Assembly (NCBI GenBank): GCA_031472005.1
Contig: PZJY01000002.1
Coordinates: 868,001 to 932,000 of the forward strand
Direction of reading: 5' to 3'
From: Tetracladium setigerum
Lineage: Eukaryota; Ascomycota; Leotiomycetes; Helotiales
DNA length: 64,000 bases
Every line of letters begins with the position of its first letter. Positions within the stretch are counted from its first letter, which is position 1. Made by a program: the position numbers and the translations under genes. Of the stretch, positions 22,295 through 33,226 are shown piece by piece. The notes below the pieces were generated by a model. It saw nothing but the letters and a program-made list of their open reading frames with translations, did no database searches and had not been told where the DNA came from.

Positions 22295-25200
22295 ATGGCA
22301 GGATTGGAACAGCTGGAGATCCATTCCAAGGTATGCGACAAGGGCGAACTTTTGGACGAGTCGATTGCAATTCTAACGAATTAACAGGCCTACATTGTCC
22401 GCTGGGTGAAGGTCGACGATGGACATACTATATCCTGGAGCGTGCAGCCGCATAAGAAATCTATGTACGATATTTCAACACACAATGGATGGAGATGCTG
22501 ACAGTCCCTCAGAAACTTCGGAATCTTCAAGCATCCCGGAACTCCAGGCTCAAGCAATACAGGCACGCCGCAAGTTCCGGCCTTCGACGAGGCTCCCCAA
22601 TCCTCTGGTCAGCTCGATGCTGGATTTGAGAGACAGAGACGCACCTCCTCCGTCACACGAAACGACTTATCAACCGCGCAAGAGCAACTGAGAGCCAAAG
22701 GCTTTCTCTACATACAATGGTTTGGGAAGTGCGAGGCTGATAAGGTGTCTATGGGAACCTATGCCGTAAACGCAGGCCAGGGTGGAATGTACGGACTGGT
22801 CTTCGACAATACGTTCTCAAAGCAACTCTCAAAAACCGCAACCTTCGTTCTTCTCACGTATCCTTCGAATGCACCCCCTCACGCAACGCACCACTTGCAA
22901 CAAGGCCAAGCGTCAGCAAGTACAACGAATGTAGGGAAACACCCAAGTCCAAGACTGGGAGCAACACCCTCGGAATCTGTCGACAGTCTACATAGTCATA
23001 TTGGGCTTGGCAATGGCAGCAGAGGAAACTCGGTGGTTGGGAAGAACGATGTCGATTTTGGGCAGGCAACATACCATGTTGGAATACTCTCGAAGCGAAG
23101 ACGCAAGCGAGGACAAGGCTATGCTCGCAGATTCTTCTCTTTAGATTTTGCCTCGTGTACTTTGTCGTATTACTACAACCGGAATTCGTCGGCCCTACGA
23201 GGCGCTATCCCGCTGAGTTTAGCGGCGATTTCTGCGGACGAGAGGAGGCGAGAGATCAGCATTGACTCTGGTGCTGAGGTATGGCATCTGAAGACTGGAA
23301 CTGCAAAAGATTTTGATGATTGGACGAGAGCTCTGGAAAAAGCCAGCAATACTGCACGTGGTATTCAACCAAATGAATTCGTACCGTCGGCTCCAACGAG
23401 AACCAGAACTACAAACTTAGAGATCCAGACTTCAAATCAAGAGGAGGACCAAGAATGGCAACAAATTGAAGCTCTTGTGAGTAGAATCGTTGGAACAAGA
23501 GATGCAGTTAGAAGGTTATCAAAAGATACTTCCCCTGCGCCGGCTGCAACGAAAAAGAGCTATGGGGGAGTGAGCGGTGGAAGTCCCAACAACGAAGAGG
23601 GTGGTGATTATTTCGCTGCGCCGGTGGAAAAAAGGCCATTTTGGAAACGGAAAGCTAGCACTCCTACCACTCCTCAGATGCTCGGCAGAGCAATGGCCTC
23701 ACAACTCGCGGTCCCTTCCCCTTCAGCTATGACAACAACAACAGTTACTGCGAACGGAGCATCCGTATCGCAGGGGAGAAAACCACGGCATGAACGAGAA
23801 GTCAGCATGCAAGATCATCACTCCTCGTTATTGAGGGACCTGGACTCTGTCTTAAACGACTTTTCTACATTGATTGCGAACAGTAAACGACGTCGGGCGC
23901 CAGGTAATGTCTCCGTTGGTAGGAATAGCATAGATTCAACGGCATCTATAGATGAGTTCTATGATGCGGAAACAGGTCAACAAGATCGACCACAGGTGGT
24001 GATGATTGATCGCCAGAGCGAGGAAGACACCCAGCCTTCAGAGGCCGACGATGAGCTGATCACGGATGCTTCTTCCATATCAACCGAAGACGAAGATAGT
24101 ACACCACATGTGAGGGGCGCTGCCGCTCTCTTCCCATTGATTTCAAAGTCCTTGGACCCTCTACCTCTTTCATCGGCCCCCAAACGTCGGAAGGGAGTAC
24201 CGCCTGCAACTATGTTACCTCCAAGTTTGATTGGCTTCCTGCGAAAGAATGTCGGCAAAGATCTCAGTACTGTCAGTATGCCAGTCAGTTCGAATGAGCC
24301 CATTTCATTGCTGCAACGCGTAGCCGAGCAGCTTGAATATTCCGCTCTCTTGGATACTGCTGCTTCCACCAAGGATCAATCCCGCCGTTTGCTGTACGTT
24401 TCCGCATTTGCCGTGTCTCAATTCAGTACGAACAGGGCAAGAGAGAGAGCTATACGGAAACCTTTCAACCCTATGCTAGGGGAAACTTACGAATTGATAC
24501 GAACTGACAAGGAGGTTCCTGGTGGATTCCGTTTGATAGTAGAGAAAGTCACCCATCGGCCTATCGTACGTATGGCTTGTCAAGCAGATTCCGCAAACTG
24601 GTCACTCAGCCAATCCCCAGCACCAAGTCAGAAGTTCTGGGGCAAAAGCGCTGAACTCACTACCGATGGACGTGTTCGAATGACTTTACGACTACAGGAT
24701 GGAAGCGACGAACTCTACAGCTGGAACGTCGCCACTGCCTTCTTACGAAACGTAGTGATGGGAGAAAAGTACGTAGAGCCTGTCGGGACCATGACCGTCA
24801 ACAACGAAACAAGCGGCACCAAAGCCATCGCCGAATTCAAGCAAAAAGGCATGTTCGGCGGTCGAAGCGAGGATGTACAAGTCGACACTTTCAGTGCGGA
24901 CGGTAGACCAGCTAGTCTAGGTCTCATAGGAACCTGGACGACCAACCTCAAGATTACGGACGGAGGCAAAGCTGGTGCAGAGATATGGCGTGTAGGCGAC
25001 CTGGTAGATCAAGCAGCACGCTGTTACGGCCTCACCACCTTCGCCGCAAGTCTCAACGAAACAACCGAACTCGAAAAGGGCAAGCTCCCACCCACCGACA
25101 CCAGATTACGTCCGGATCAGCGCGCTGCGGAAGAAGGAAATCTCGATCTCGCCGAAGAATTGAAGGCGAAACTTGAAGATGGTCAGAGAGCGAGAAGGAA

Positions 25201-25378
25201 AATCCAGGAAGCAAGTGGTGAGCCGCATAAACCGACCTGGTTCGTGAGGGCGGATACTGGTGGTGGTGAGGAGGAGGAAGTGTGGGTGTTGAAGGGTGGG
25301 AAAGAGGGGTACTGGGATGTCAGGGCGAGGGGGGATTGGAAGGGTGCTGGGGTGGAAAATGTGCTTACTGTTGAATGA
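22295..25378 (+). CDS. OSH3: Oxysterol-binding protein, Osh3-like (GOLD-PH-FFAT-ORD)
   Basis: Lipid-transfer protein expected at ER-plasma membrane contacts, sensing or exchanging PI4P. Exons 22295-22330, 22388-22464 and 22513-25378 give 992 aa; the first two exons are tiny (12 and 26 codons) but place the conserved start MAGLEQLEIHSK and AYIVRWVKV. Domains: Osh3-type GOLD domain (about 1-175), PH domain (about 223-330), a FFAT motif for VAP binding (EFYDAE, 519-524), then the oxysterol-related domain (about 605-960) with the lid-proximal LLQRVAEQLEYS and NPMLGETYE. The ORD signature usually written EQVSHHPP reads EKVTHRP here (715-721). The C-terminal QRAAEEGNLDLAEELKAKLEDGQRARR-type helix is typical of the family. 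Osh1/Osh2 are excluded by the lack of ankyrin repeats and presence of GOLD. Confidence 0.93.
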
Positions 25379-26801
25379 ATGAATGCAATGAATACGATGA
25401 ATGGATGCCTACCTGAGTTAGAGAGATATATGTTCGTGATGGGCGAGCAGCAAGCAGTTACGTGTGTGTGTGTGAAACCAAAAAGGGGAAATGGCATGTG
25501 TGCGTATCTGATTGATTGATACATTTGGTAGGTCTAGGCCTTTTTTTTTTTTTAGAAAGGGCAGCTATTTTGGCGTTTTTTGGTTAAACAAACGTGTGTT
25601 GGGTTGGGTGGCAGGAGAAAGAGAAAAATGGGATGGATTATAATTGGGCCGGGGATCAAACTCGTTGTTTGATGGAATTATTGAGAGCATGGGTGAACAT
25701 AAACTTTTATGTAGGGCGATGTCAAAACAAATACAAAGGAGAACTTCTTACGTCTGGTTTAATATTCCAAGTACTGCTCCAGTGTTTCTTGACTTGCTTT
25801 CTCCTTATGGCTTGATATGTCCAGGAATCGCGAGCGATAATCAGAATCAGAGGAAAGAATTAGTATCATTTAGATATAATGTTTATACTGCTCTGACTTG
25901 GTTGCATCAGGAACTCATAGCTTCATACAAACTTTGCCCTCAAACCTTGACTTCAAACCTACCAATGCTAATTTCCCTCCGAGAATCACGAACTCTCTAG
26001 TGTTTGGAACACGAAAAGCTTAATTCCCAACCTCTACACTCACCATTTTTCTAATTCAATATTGATAGCCAGCAGAGTAGAGAATTACAGATTATTGTAC
26101 CCCAAGAGGCCCGACAACAGTGGCATAGATCCAGGCAAGTCGCTGACGTTATGATGACAGTCACGTGGAACCAAGAGCGTGGGATTTGATTGTCCTCTGT
26201 TGACCTCGTTTGATCCGGGCCGACCGGGACTGGTCCGACAGAACATAAGTCTTGGCGGAGTCCAAGTCTTGAGGTACGGAGGTACGGAGGTACTTCGAAG
26301 TACTTCGAAAGAATTGGAAACAAAACATATAACGCATTAACTATTGGTTGTTGTAATTGGCCAATGATCAAAAGAGCAGCATTGTTTCCAGCAATTGGAC
26401 GAAGATGAGCGAAAGTTTTTCCCGAATTGCAAAGCTGGAGCGTCAAAGTGGCTGCAGCGCCTTCCCGCATTCGGACTAAGGCACTCTTAGCGGCCCCGGC
26501 TTGAAGGCGAAAAATTCCACTTCTCCGTATTTTGCTCGTGCCGGAAGGGACTGGATCATCTCTCTTGGTCTCTCCTATATATTTCTGCTCTTCCTTCTCT
26601 CCATATCTTCTCCATCAAATCCACAAAACAGACGGCCGACATTTCGAACCGTACACCTAATATACAAGTCTTAATTCGACATCCAACTCAACCCACATCA
26701 CACGACTCCTACAATCATCCAGCACAAGGTGTCCAAGTTCCGAACCAAGTTCGCCCTTTCAACTAGTCCTGCAGTCCGCACACGACCGATCCACCTGAAA
26801 A
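25379..26801. other. Intergenic region upstream of the UPS2-like gene
   Basis: 1.4 kb without a recognisable gene. It contains a T10 run near 25545, three GAGGTACG-like units followed by overlapping perfect palindromes at 26283-26310, and a TATA-like box near the right end. Confidence 0.5.
26576..26584 (+). promoter_or_regulatory. TATA-like box of the UPS2-like gene
   Basis: TATATATTT, followed by a CT-rich stretch, 218 bp before the start codon. Position and flanking pyrimidine tract fit a core promoter; not otherwise tested. Confidence 0.4.
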
Positions 26802-27432
26802 ATGAAGGTCTTTTCCAACGAGTGCGCCTTCGATTATTCCTGGGAGGAGGTTTCAACTGCAAACTGGAGGAAATACTGCCCATGGAACGATCAATCTACA
26901 CATGTTATCGCGGTTGATACTCTATCGCGACATGTTGATGCCGAGACCGGAATTGTACGCCACCCAAATTTATTTCCCTCAATTTTTCCCAGCAAAGCAG
27001 ATTCTAACAACACCCATTTAGCTTCGTACAGAACGTCTTATCACCTGCAAGCAGAGTGCCCCGAAATGGCTTGCTTCATTAATGGGCGGTTCTGATGTTT
27101 CACGCGTCTTCGAAACTTCCTACGTTGATCCCGACTCGAAAAAGGTCACCATGATCTCGCAGAACATCACATTTTCCAATATCCTTAGCTGCAGAGAGAC
27201 CGTCGTCTACCAACCACTCTCAGCAACGAAGACGCAATTCGTACAATCCGCAAAAATCGTGGCTCTCTGTGGCGGATGGCAAAAGGTCAAGAATGCCGTG
27301 GAGGAAGCAACGGTTACGCGCTTCGCTGAGAACGCAATGAAAGGAAAGCGAGGATTCGAATCTGTTCTGGAGATGAGCCGACGTGTTTTTGGCGAGGAGA
27401 AGCAAAGACAACTGATGGTGGCATCCGCATAG
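26802..27432 (+). CDS. UPS2: PRELI/MSF1-domain phospholipid transfer protein, Ups2-like
   Basis: Mitochondrial intermembrane-space protein that, with Mdm35, carries phosphatidylserine to the inner membrane for conversion to phosphatidylethanolamine (family knowledge). Exons 26802-26954 and 27022-27432 with a 67-nt intron give 187 aa. The PRELI/MSF1 domain fills the protein: aromatic start MKVFSNECAFDYSWEEV, STHVIAVDTLSRHVD strand pair, LRTERLITCKQSAPKWL, and a long C-terminal helix. The start MKxF, the THVIAVD strand and the RTERLITCKQ stretch are closer to Ups2/Ups3 than to Ups1 (which carries PHVLSIDT-like sequence). Confidence 0.88.
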
Positions 27433-28043
27433 AGCGAGCAGCCACACAAAAAGATGATCGATGTGGCATGAGTGCTACAATACACAACGCGAAAACTCCT
27501 CCGTGATTAGCGATTTTTTCGAGCCCTTTATTTACGGCCTGTTTGCACACGCGGGATGGGTACATCAAAAGTCCACTTTGGAGTTCTTGGGAGATAGATA
27601 ATGGGTTGAGCGGCATTTGCAAGGCGTTTATATGGTTTTAAAGAGGAGAGAGTCTGGGCTTGTTTGACAACAGGCCCTTTTAGAATACCCTGGGTCTTGT
27701 CACATACATTTTGCTTTGCTTTCTCTGCACAACGAATACCCAGGTTTAGAAGATGGACGGGATGGATAGAAAGACAAAGACAAAGGGCTTTGAAAGAGGC
27801 CGAGAGAATTCTAGAACTTCCCACACACACACAAGCAGCACGCACTGATTTCTTCGTCCTCATTTCTCATTTCTTGCACATGTGAATCTATTCCAAGCAG
27901 CAGCATGATTCGTGAGTGAGTCACTTGTTTGTTTACTTCATTTCTTTCTTGATTCATGCACAACAGGGGTGTCCTCTCTCTCGGCCTCTCCACACTTTTG
28001 CATTATTCTGTTTGTTTTATCACTCTCGGCATGTTCCCCGCCT
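27433..28043. other. Convergent 3' region
   Basis: 611 bp between convergent stop codons of the UPS2-like and TPR-like genes. A short (CA)n run lies near 27825. Nothing coding recognised. Confidence 0.5.
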
Positions 28044-28593
28044 CTATTTTATCAATGCCTTCTTCTCAATCTTAGCCTGACATCTCGCCCGATAGTTCTC
28101 CAGTGTCCTCCGGAACTCATCAATGAGATTTCCTCTCAGGGCATCATCGGTCACATGCAAAGCTTCTTCGTATCTTCGAAAGAAGTAGAGCTCTTCGATG
28201 GCGTGTTGGATGGTTTGTGATTCCATCTTAGTGGGGTTGTTGACTGGTAGTTGGAGGGTTTTCCAGAGCTGTGTGATGAGAAATTGGTTGTGATTGTTAG
28301 TAAATGGATGGGGAGTTATTTCTTGGGTGTTGATATGGTTGTTGGTGAAGATGAGAGAGAAAAAAGGGGGGATGAGTGTGAGGGTGAGTGAGAGAGGAAA
28401 GAGATAGAGATAGAGAAAAGATAGAAAAAGAAAAACTTACCTCTCCAACTTCAATTTTGGGTTTATACTCTGCTCTCACGCGCTGAAAGTCATCCTCGGA
28501 CTGAAAGTCTCGGGGAACCTTCTTCTCATCGAAGTCTTCCTCTTCAGAGCTAACCTCGATGTTGAATAGGCCGCCGTTCTCATCGTCGTCCAT
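28044..28593 (-). CDS. Small TPR-like conserved fungal protein
   Basis: Unknown function. Exons 28593-28441 and 28268-28044, with a 172-nt intron that is very GA-rich on the plus strand, give 378 nt, 125 aa. The N-terminal third is acidic (MDDDENGGLFNIEVSSEEEDFDEKK is split here as residues 1-25), followed by a linker and a helical C-terminus in which residues about 75-115 resemble one tetratricopeptide-type helical hairpin (AIEELYFFRRYEEALHVTD). Both splice sites are canonical and phase 0. The conservation claim is from general resemblance to short fungal proteins of this shape and is not proven here. Confidence 0.65.
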
Positions 28594-29046
28594 TTCTTAT
28601 TCTCTTTTTGAGGAAACCCTTGGGTTTGTTAGGTAACTTTCCTTGGTGACGATGATGTCCCCAGTATTTGTTTCCTGGGTTTCGTTTGCCTTTCTAGCCA
28701 GTTAAAAAAAATCTTATCGGCGGTAGCGGCAAGTGGGAGGGTTGACAATCATGACATCTTTTTGCGGAGTCTAGTTTCCCGAGGTTTATCCACACTTCAC
28801 TACTTCAAAGCATACTCCGCTGGACAGTAGCTCCTTGTAGGGACCACGTTTTTTATGTTGAGTAACAAACCTGAAATGTATTTGATGGAAGAATAAGGTG
28901 CACACTAAGGAAGACAGTATAGATATATTGTTTCTCGAATTTTGAAGCATTTTATAATTACACTTCAACATCTTTCTTTCTCTGAGATAGATCTCTCTCC
29001 GGATCCGCGCAAATTGATCCTCAGGTCCGCTTTCATATTCTCAAAT
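28594..29046. promoter_or_regulatory. Divergent promoter, TPR-like / Yfh7-like genes
   Basis: 453 bp between divergent start codons, AT-rich near 28850-28960. No specific sites identified. Confidence 0.4.
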
Positions 29047-29887
29047 ATGCAGAAACAAGTAGATCATCTCGTTGAGAAGACGTGGAGTATGAATACCTCC
29101 CCTTCCAAAATCAAAAACTATATACCCAAAAGACAACGCTAACACTTACAAATCAGAAAGATTCCAATCACTCGACCCCTCCCAACGTCTTTTGATAGCT
29201 ATTTCAGGAATTCCCGGCTCTGGTACAACTGATCTTTTTTGAGCTTTATTATCCTCATAACATAAAACCTAACGAATTCCCAGGTAAAACAACACTAGCA
29301 AAGACAGTAACAGACCGCCTCAACTCCCTCTCAACCTCCTCCACACCCCAGCAGCATTCATCCCCATGGACGGCTACCACCTCTCACGCGCCCAACTCTC
29401 CGCCATGCCAGACCCAGTCCACGCCCACGACAGACGAGGCGCCGAATTCACATTCGACGGCCAATCCTTCCTCCAACTCGTCCAAGAAATCCGCAAACCA
29501 CTAGCCCTCTCCTCCTCCTCCCAAACCCTCTACGCGCCCTCCTTCGACCACGCTCTTAAAGATCCTGTTGAAAATGACATCCCCATCCTCCCCAATTCAC
29601 GCATCATTATTTTCGAGGGCAATTATTTGAGTTTGGATCGGGAGCCGTGGAGGGAGGCGGCGGCGTTGATGGATGAGTCTTGGTTTGTGGATGTGGATTT
29701 TGAGGTTGCGGGGAAGAGGTTGGTTCCTAGGCATTTGAAGGCCGGGATTGCGAAGGATGAGGAGAGTGCGTGGAGGAGGGTGAGGGAGAATGATTTGGTT
29801 AATGGGGAGGAGATTGTTGGTGGGAGGTTGGAGGTTAATGAGGTGGTGAAGAGTGAGGAGGATGAGGGGTATGCTAGGGGGTGGTGA
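29047..29887 (+). CDS. YFH7: Yfh7-like P-loop kinase (uridine kinase/PRK fold), apparent frameshift
   Basis: Putative ATP-dependent kinase of the phosphoribulokinase/uridine kinase fold; substrate unknown. Exons 29047-29086, 29157-29222 and 29284-29887. The Walker A motif GIPGSGKT (residues 31-38) is split by intron 2. Downstream, IPMDGYHLSRAQL and EGNYL are typical of the Yfh7/uridine-kinase group, and the C-terminus has RLVPRHLKAGIA. Frame breaks between the DRLNSL segment and AAFIPMDGYH: the codon phase changes by one missing base, and no GT donor lies in the interval. One extra base in the C4 run at 29346-29349 gives a continuous 236-aa protein (exon sum 711 nt). I treat this as a probable sequence error; a true pseudogene remains possible. 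Confidence 0.75.
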
Positions 29888-30522
29888 TTGTTTTGATCGT
29901 TACTTTACAAGGACTAAGTAAAGAGGTAATGGTTACAGGTCATTAAGTATTGGAAGTTTGAGATCCTTCATTTATATGATTCTCATTCCTTGAATCCATC
30001 CTCATTGCTTTCGTGATTGGAACTCATGAATGGGGTATTTGTCCAGCATGAAGTTTCAAATTTTCGTATAGTCTACCTTGTTTGATTTTAGAAAGACTTA
30101 CTACTATAAATAAAGCGTGTACTTTAGTTTCTGGATTAGAAAGTCAACAACGTATTGTTGGTTCTGAGAATTGACAGGACTTCAGAGTGTTTAGGAAGAG
30201 AGATTGATAACTCCATCACGAGGAGAAAACTTCCCCGGAGATTTTGGGAATTTAAAAAACAACAACTCCTAGCCAAATGTTTTTAATAAACTCGTTCCTT
30301 CTAACAATTTTACAATCCTGACTCCGAAAGATATTACGTCTCTTGTGGTTTATTACAATTCGACTGCGTTTAATAGGGCTGCCAAGGCGGATAAGCTTCG
30401 GCAACACTAGTCCAACTGAGGAACCAAACCTCGAACGTCAAGCATCGATAACCACAATATCACCAAGCTCTCACAACACCACCACAAGTCAATTGACTTC
30501 GCTACCGCAGGAAGAGATCACA
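29888..30522. other. Intergenic region upstream of the complex I 21 kDa gene
   Basis: 635 bp, AT-rich; should contain the Yfh7-like 3' UTR and the promoter of the next gene. No feature recognised. Confidence 0.5.
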
Positions 30523-31267
30523 ATGTCTTCCACCAGCGTAGCCAAAGCTGCGCACACCATCCAACGGGTCGTCCCCGTCCACAAAGTACGGATCCAATCC
30601 TCCTCCTCCTCCTCCACGCATCCGCCCTCGCCATTCCCTCACCTCTCAACATCTCACCAACAGTCCCAATACTAACCTCTTGAAACTAGAAATACACAGT
30701 CCAATCCACTGGCATCTGGGAGCTAATCCGCCGCTTCTTCGCCGTCGACCCAACGCGCTCCAACGGTGTTCCACTCAACCCCCAATTCCGCAACCCACCC
30801 CCAGGTTCCAACGAGCCCTTCTCTTTCGTCGACCCCGTCACCATCCCCGCAGGCGACATTGCCGATAACGCATACTGGAAGCGTGATGTGCGTCGAAACT
30901 ACCCGCAATTGTCATTTGTCACGCAAGCGGATGCCGTTGGACTGTTGAGCTTGGGAAGTAAGAGTGCGCCTAAGAAGGAATTGATTGGGGAGGCCGGCGA
31001 GAAGGAGTTGGTTTTGGCGAAGACAGAGGGTGAGGGTGGATTGGCGAAGTATTTTGAGAGTGGTGGCAAGTCGGCGACGTTGGAGGCGTTGGGGAAGAAT
31101 GGTTTGCCGCCTTTGCCTGTGGCATGGAATAGGAAGACTGGCGCCGATAAGTATAATTTGGCAGAGGAGGGCGCATATCCTGGCCAGTAAGTGATGATGT
31201 TTTTTATTGAGTGTTGTGGAGATATGCTAACTTATTTGGTAGATACCCGTGTCGAACGTTCGTGTAG
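30523..31267 (+). CDS. NADH-ubiquinone oxidoreductase 21 kDa subunit
   Basis: Accessory subunit of mitochondrial complex I found in fungi. Exons 30523-30585, 30690-31186 and 31243-31267 give 585 nt, 194 aa; the last exon adds only YPCRTFV and the stop. The N-terminal part (about residues 20-105) contains KYTVQSTGIWELIRRFFAVDPTRSNGVPLNPQFRNPPPG (given here as the region around residues 22-60 and not as a motif), the hallmark of the 21 kDa family N-terminal domain; the C-terminal part (about 110-194) has PLPVAWNRKTGADKYNL and ends in YPCRTFV, matching its C-terminal domain. The first 20 residues are basic and free of acids, fitting mitochondrial import. Confidence 0.9.
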
Positions 31268-32334
31268 AGGGTTAGGTCGGTGTATTATGGTTTGCGGGCT
31301 GTACTGTAAATAGCGAGAATTGAATCAAAGAAGCACAAATATGAAATAACATTTCCATTAAAAATAGCATTTCTGCGGTTTTAATTGTGATTCCGAGAAC
31401 TCCTCCTCCGGAGCCGGCATACTGTGCACCAAGATTGTATCTCTTTCCCACAAGAAATTGATACTGCGGACATTTGCTTCAAAGGCCCATCCTCCCAAAT
31501 TCATTTACTACATTCTATTCTCGATCCTGTGACATCCTTCCCACGCCCAAAAGTTCACAGCTCCCATTGAATGATTCCCATTTCAATGCACCTACCCATA
31601 GCAACAAATCGCAGTTCGCATTGAGACATACTCCCTCCAATCCAAATCCTCCAAAAACCTTGTCAATATTTCTCGCTGATTACACCAAATTAGGAGGCTA
31701 GTTGGTCGTGTAATGATCAATCCCTATTAATGTTGTTCAAACACAACTACTGATTTAATGATAGCGATACTTCACGAAAGACTAATGGGGGTGGAATGAC
31801 GAAGCAAGGACAGCGTCTGTGTAGATTCAAAACGAGATGATAGAGGAAATATGGATGATAACTTCTCATTCACGTTTTGGAACTTGCTCTTTCGTTCGGC
31901 TTTGCTTGGTAATCAAGTTGAATTTCCATGCTACTACACTTGGATTCCAAACACTGTGCTAACAACGACCATCCTTTCGGAAAGCAAGGCCTTTTGAACT
32001 GTACCAAATCTGTCCCAGATCTTGAGAGCAGAAATCGAAGAGTAGATTGCCAAGAAGTAAATAATGTGATGAGATGGTGCACATTTGGTTTAACATTGTG
32101 GTATGGCAATGATGCCATTCGGTCTCCCCCCGGGAGCCCAAAAAGCTTCAAGTAGTTTAAAGATCTCACTGAAAATGATACCACTAAGACTGATTAGCTG
32201 GTACATATAGATGTGACGGGTTTGGTGCTAACAATGTACCTACAAAAGCTTCAGAGAATTCGAAATCTCATTCGTACCGTCTTGAAGCGTTTATACCCTT
32301 GAGAATGGTCGAAACGGCAAAGTACATCATGCCT
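31268..32334. other. Convergent 3' region
   Basis: 1.07 kb between convergent stops of the complex I gene (+) and the LTO1-like gene (-). No gene recognised; open frames of up to about 100 codons lack start context and family resemblance. Confidence 0.5.
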
Positions 32335-32775
32335 TCAATCTTTCTTCCCCTCTCCAGTGATTCTCTCAATAATCTTGACTTTTCCTTGACTTCTCTTTAA
32401 CCTATCATCGAAATCAGACACGGCATCTTCCGAATTTTCCGTTGACAAACTCCCAGATTCCGAAAGAGCGTGTAACACTTTGACGTGCTTGAAAAGACGT
32501 TGATGTTCAACCAAAGAAGGCAGAGGCAGAGACTGTGGAGAGATAGAAGATGCTGTTTCCGATACTTTCTGGGTCTGTGGCAGACGATTTGCCCAAACGA
32601 GAGCTTTCCCATACAGCCTTCCGCTCTCAACGTATTTCTCAAATCCCTTCTCTAGTCCAAATGTGCGGCCTTCGATTCTTCCGGCTTTCACACCGTCTAG
32701 TTTGCCTTCCTCGAGTCCCTGGTTGTAGAAGCCTTCCTCGAGAGAGAGAACTTCGTCGAAATTTGCTGGTGGCAT
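32335..32775 (-). CDS. LTO1: Lto1/Yae1-domain protein (ORAOV1 homologue)
   Basis: Adaptor that, with Yae1, recruits the cytosolic Fe-S machinery to the ABC protein Rli1 during ribosome biogenesis (known for yeast Lto1-Yae1). Single exon, 146 aa. The deca-GX3 region is plain at residues 14-42: EEGFYNQGLEEGKLDGVKAG (residues 14-33) continues with Gly every fourth position (RIEG, RTFG, LEKG). The start is the ATG at 32775 (MPPANFDEVLSLEEGF), placing the motif near the N-terminus as in Lto1; the longer upstream open frame is not conserved. The C-terminal tail has SDFDDRLKRSQGKVKIIERITG and no terminal Trp, which many Lto1 proteins use for docking; this deserves checking. Yae1 itself is the main alternative. 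Confidence 0.8.
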   Translation of the reverse strand: MPPANFDEVLSLEEGFYNQGLEEGKLDGVKAGRIEGRTFGLEKGFEKYVESGRLYGKALVWANRLPQTQKVSETASSISPQSLPLPSLVEHQRLFKHVKVLHALSESGSLSTENSEDAVSDFDDRLKRSQGKVKIIERITGEGKKD

Positions 32776-33226
32776 TGTGTGGTATTTCAGATTTGTGGAT
32801 GGGGATGGGAACTTGGATGTCCGTGGGAAAAAAAAGACTATGGTACCAATTTCTCGCAAGTTTAATATGAAAACAAATGACACACTGATTTCTAATCGAA
32901 AGTAAAGCGAGGATTTCAGAAGGTTTTACCGGACCAAAGTTTGAAAGTGAGAGTGATGCAATTCAAGGTGAATAATGGAAAACGAGAGTTTGACGGCTTG
33001 CCAAGCCTAGTCCCTTTAGCCTTTTAACCGATCTGACCGTGAGTCAAAACCCCCACCAGATTTACCCCTCCACACGCCTCCATTCCTCACAACATACCCA
33101 AAACACGACATTTTCTCTGCAATTTATACCCGAGTACGCAACAGATCTTTTTCGTCTTCTTCGAACGCGCGACGACCTTTCTTTTTCTTCGCAAATACAT
33201 TGATTGACCGTCAAAGTTAATTCACG
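32776..33226. promoter_or_regulatory. Divergent promoter, LTO1-like / methionyl-tRNA synthetase
   Basis: 451 bp between divergent start codons, so two translation-related genes may be co-regulated. Pyrimidine-rich tracts lie at 33140-33190 before the synthetase ATG. No TATA box seen. Confidence 0.45.
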
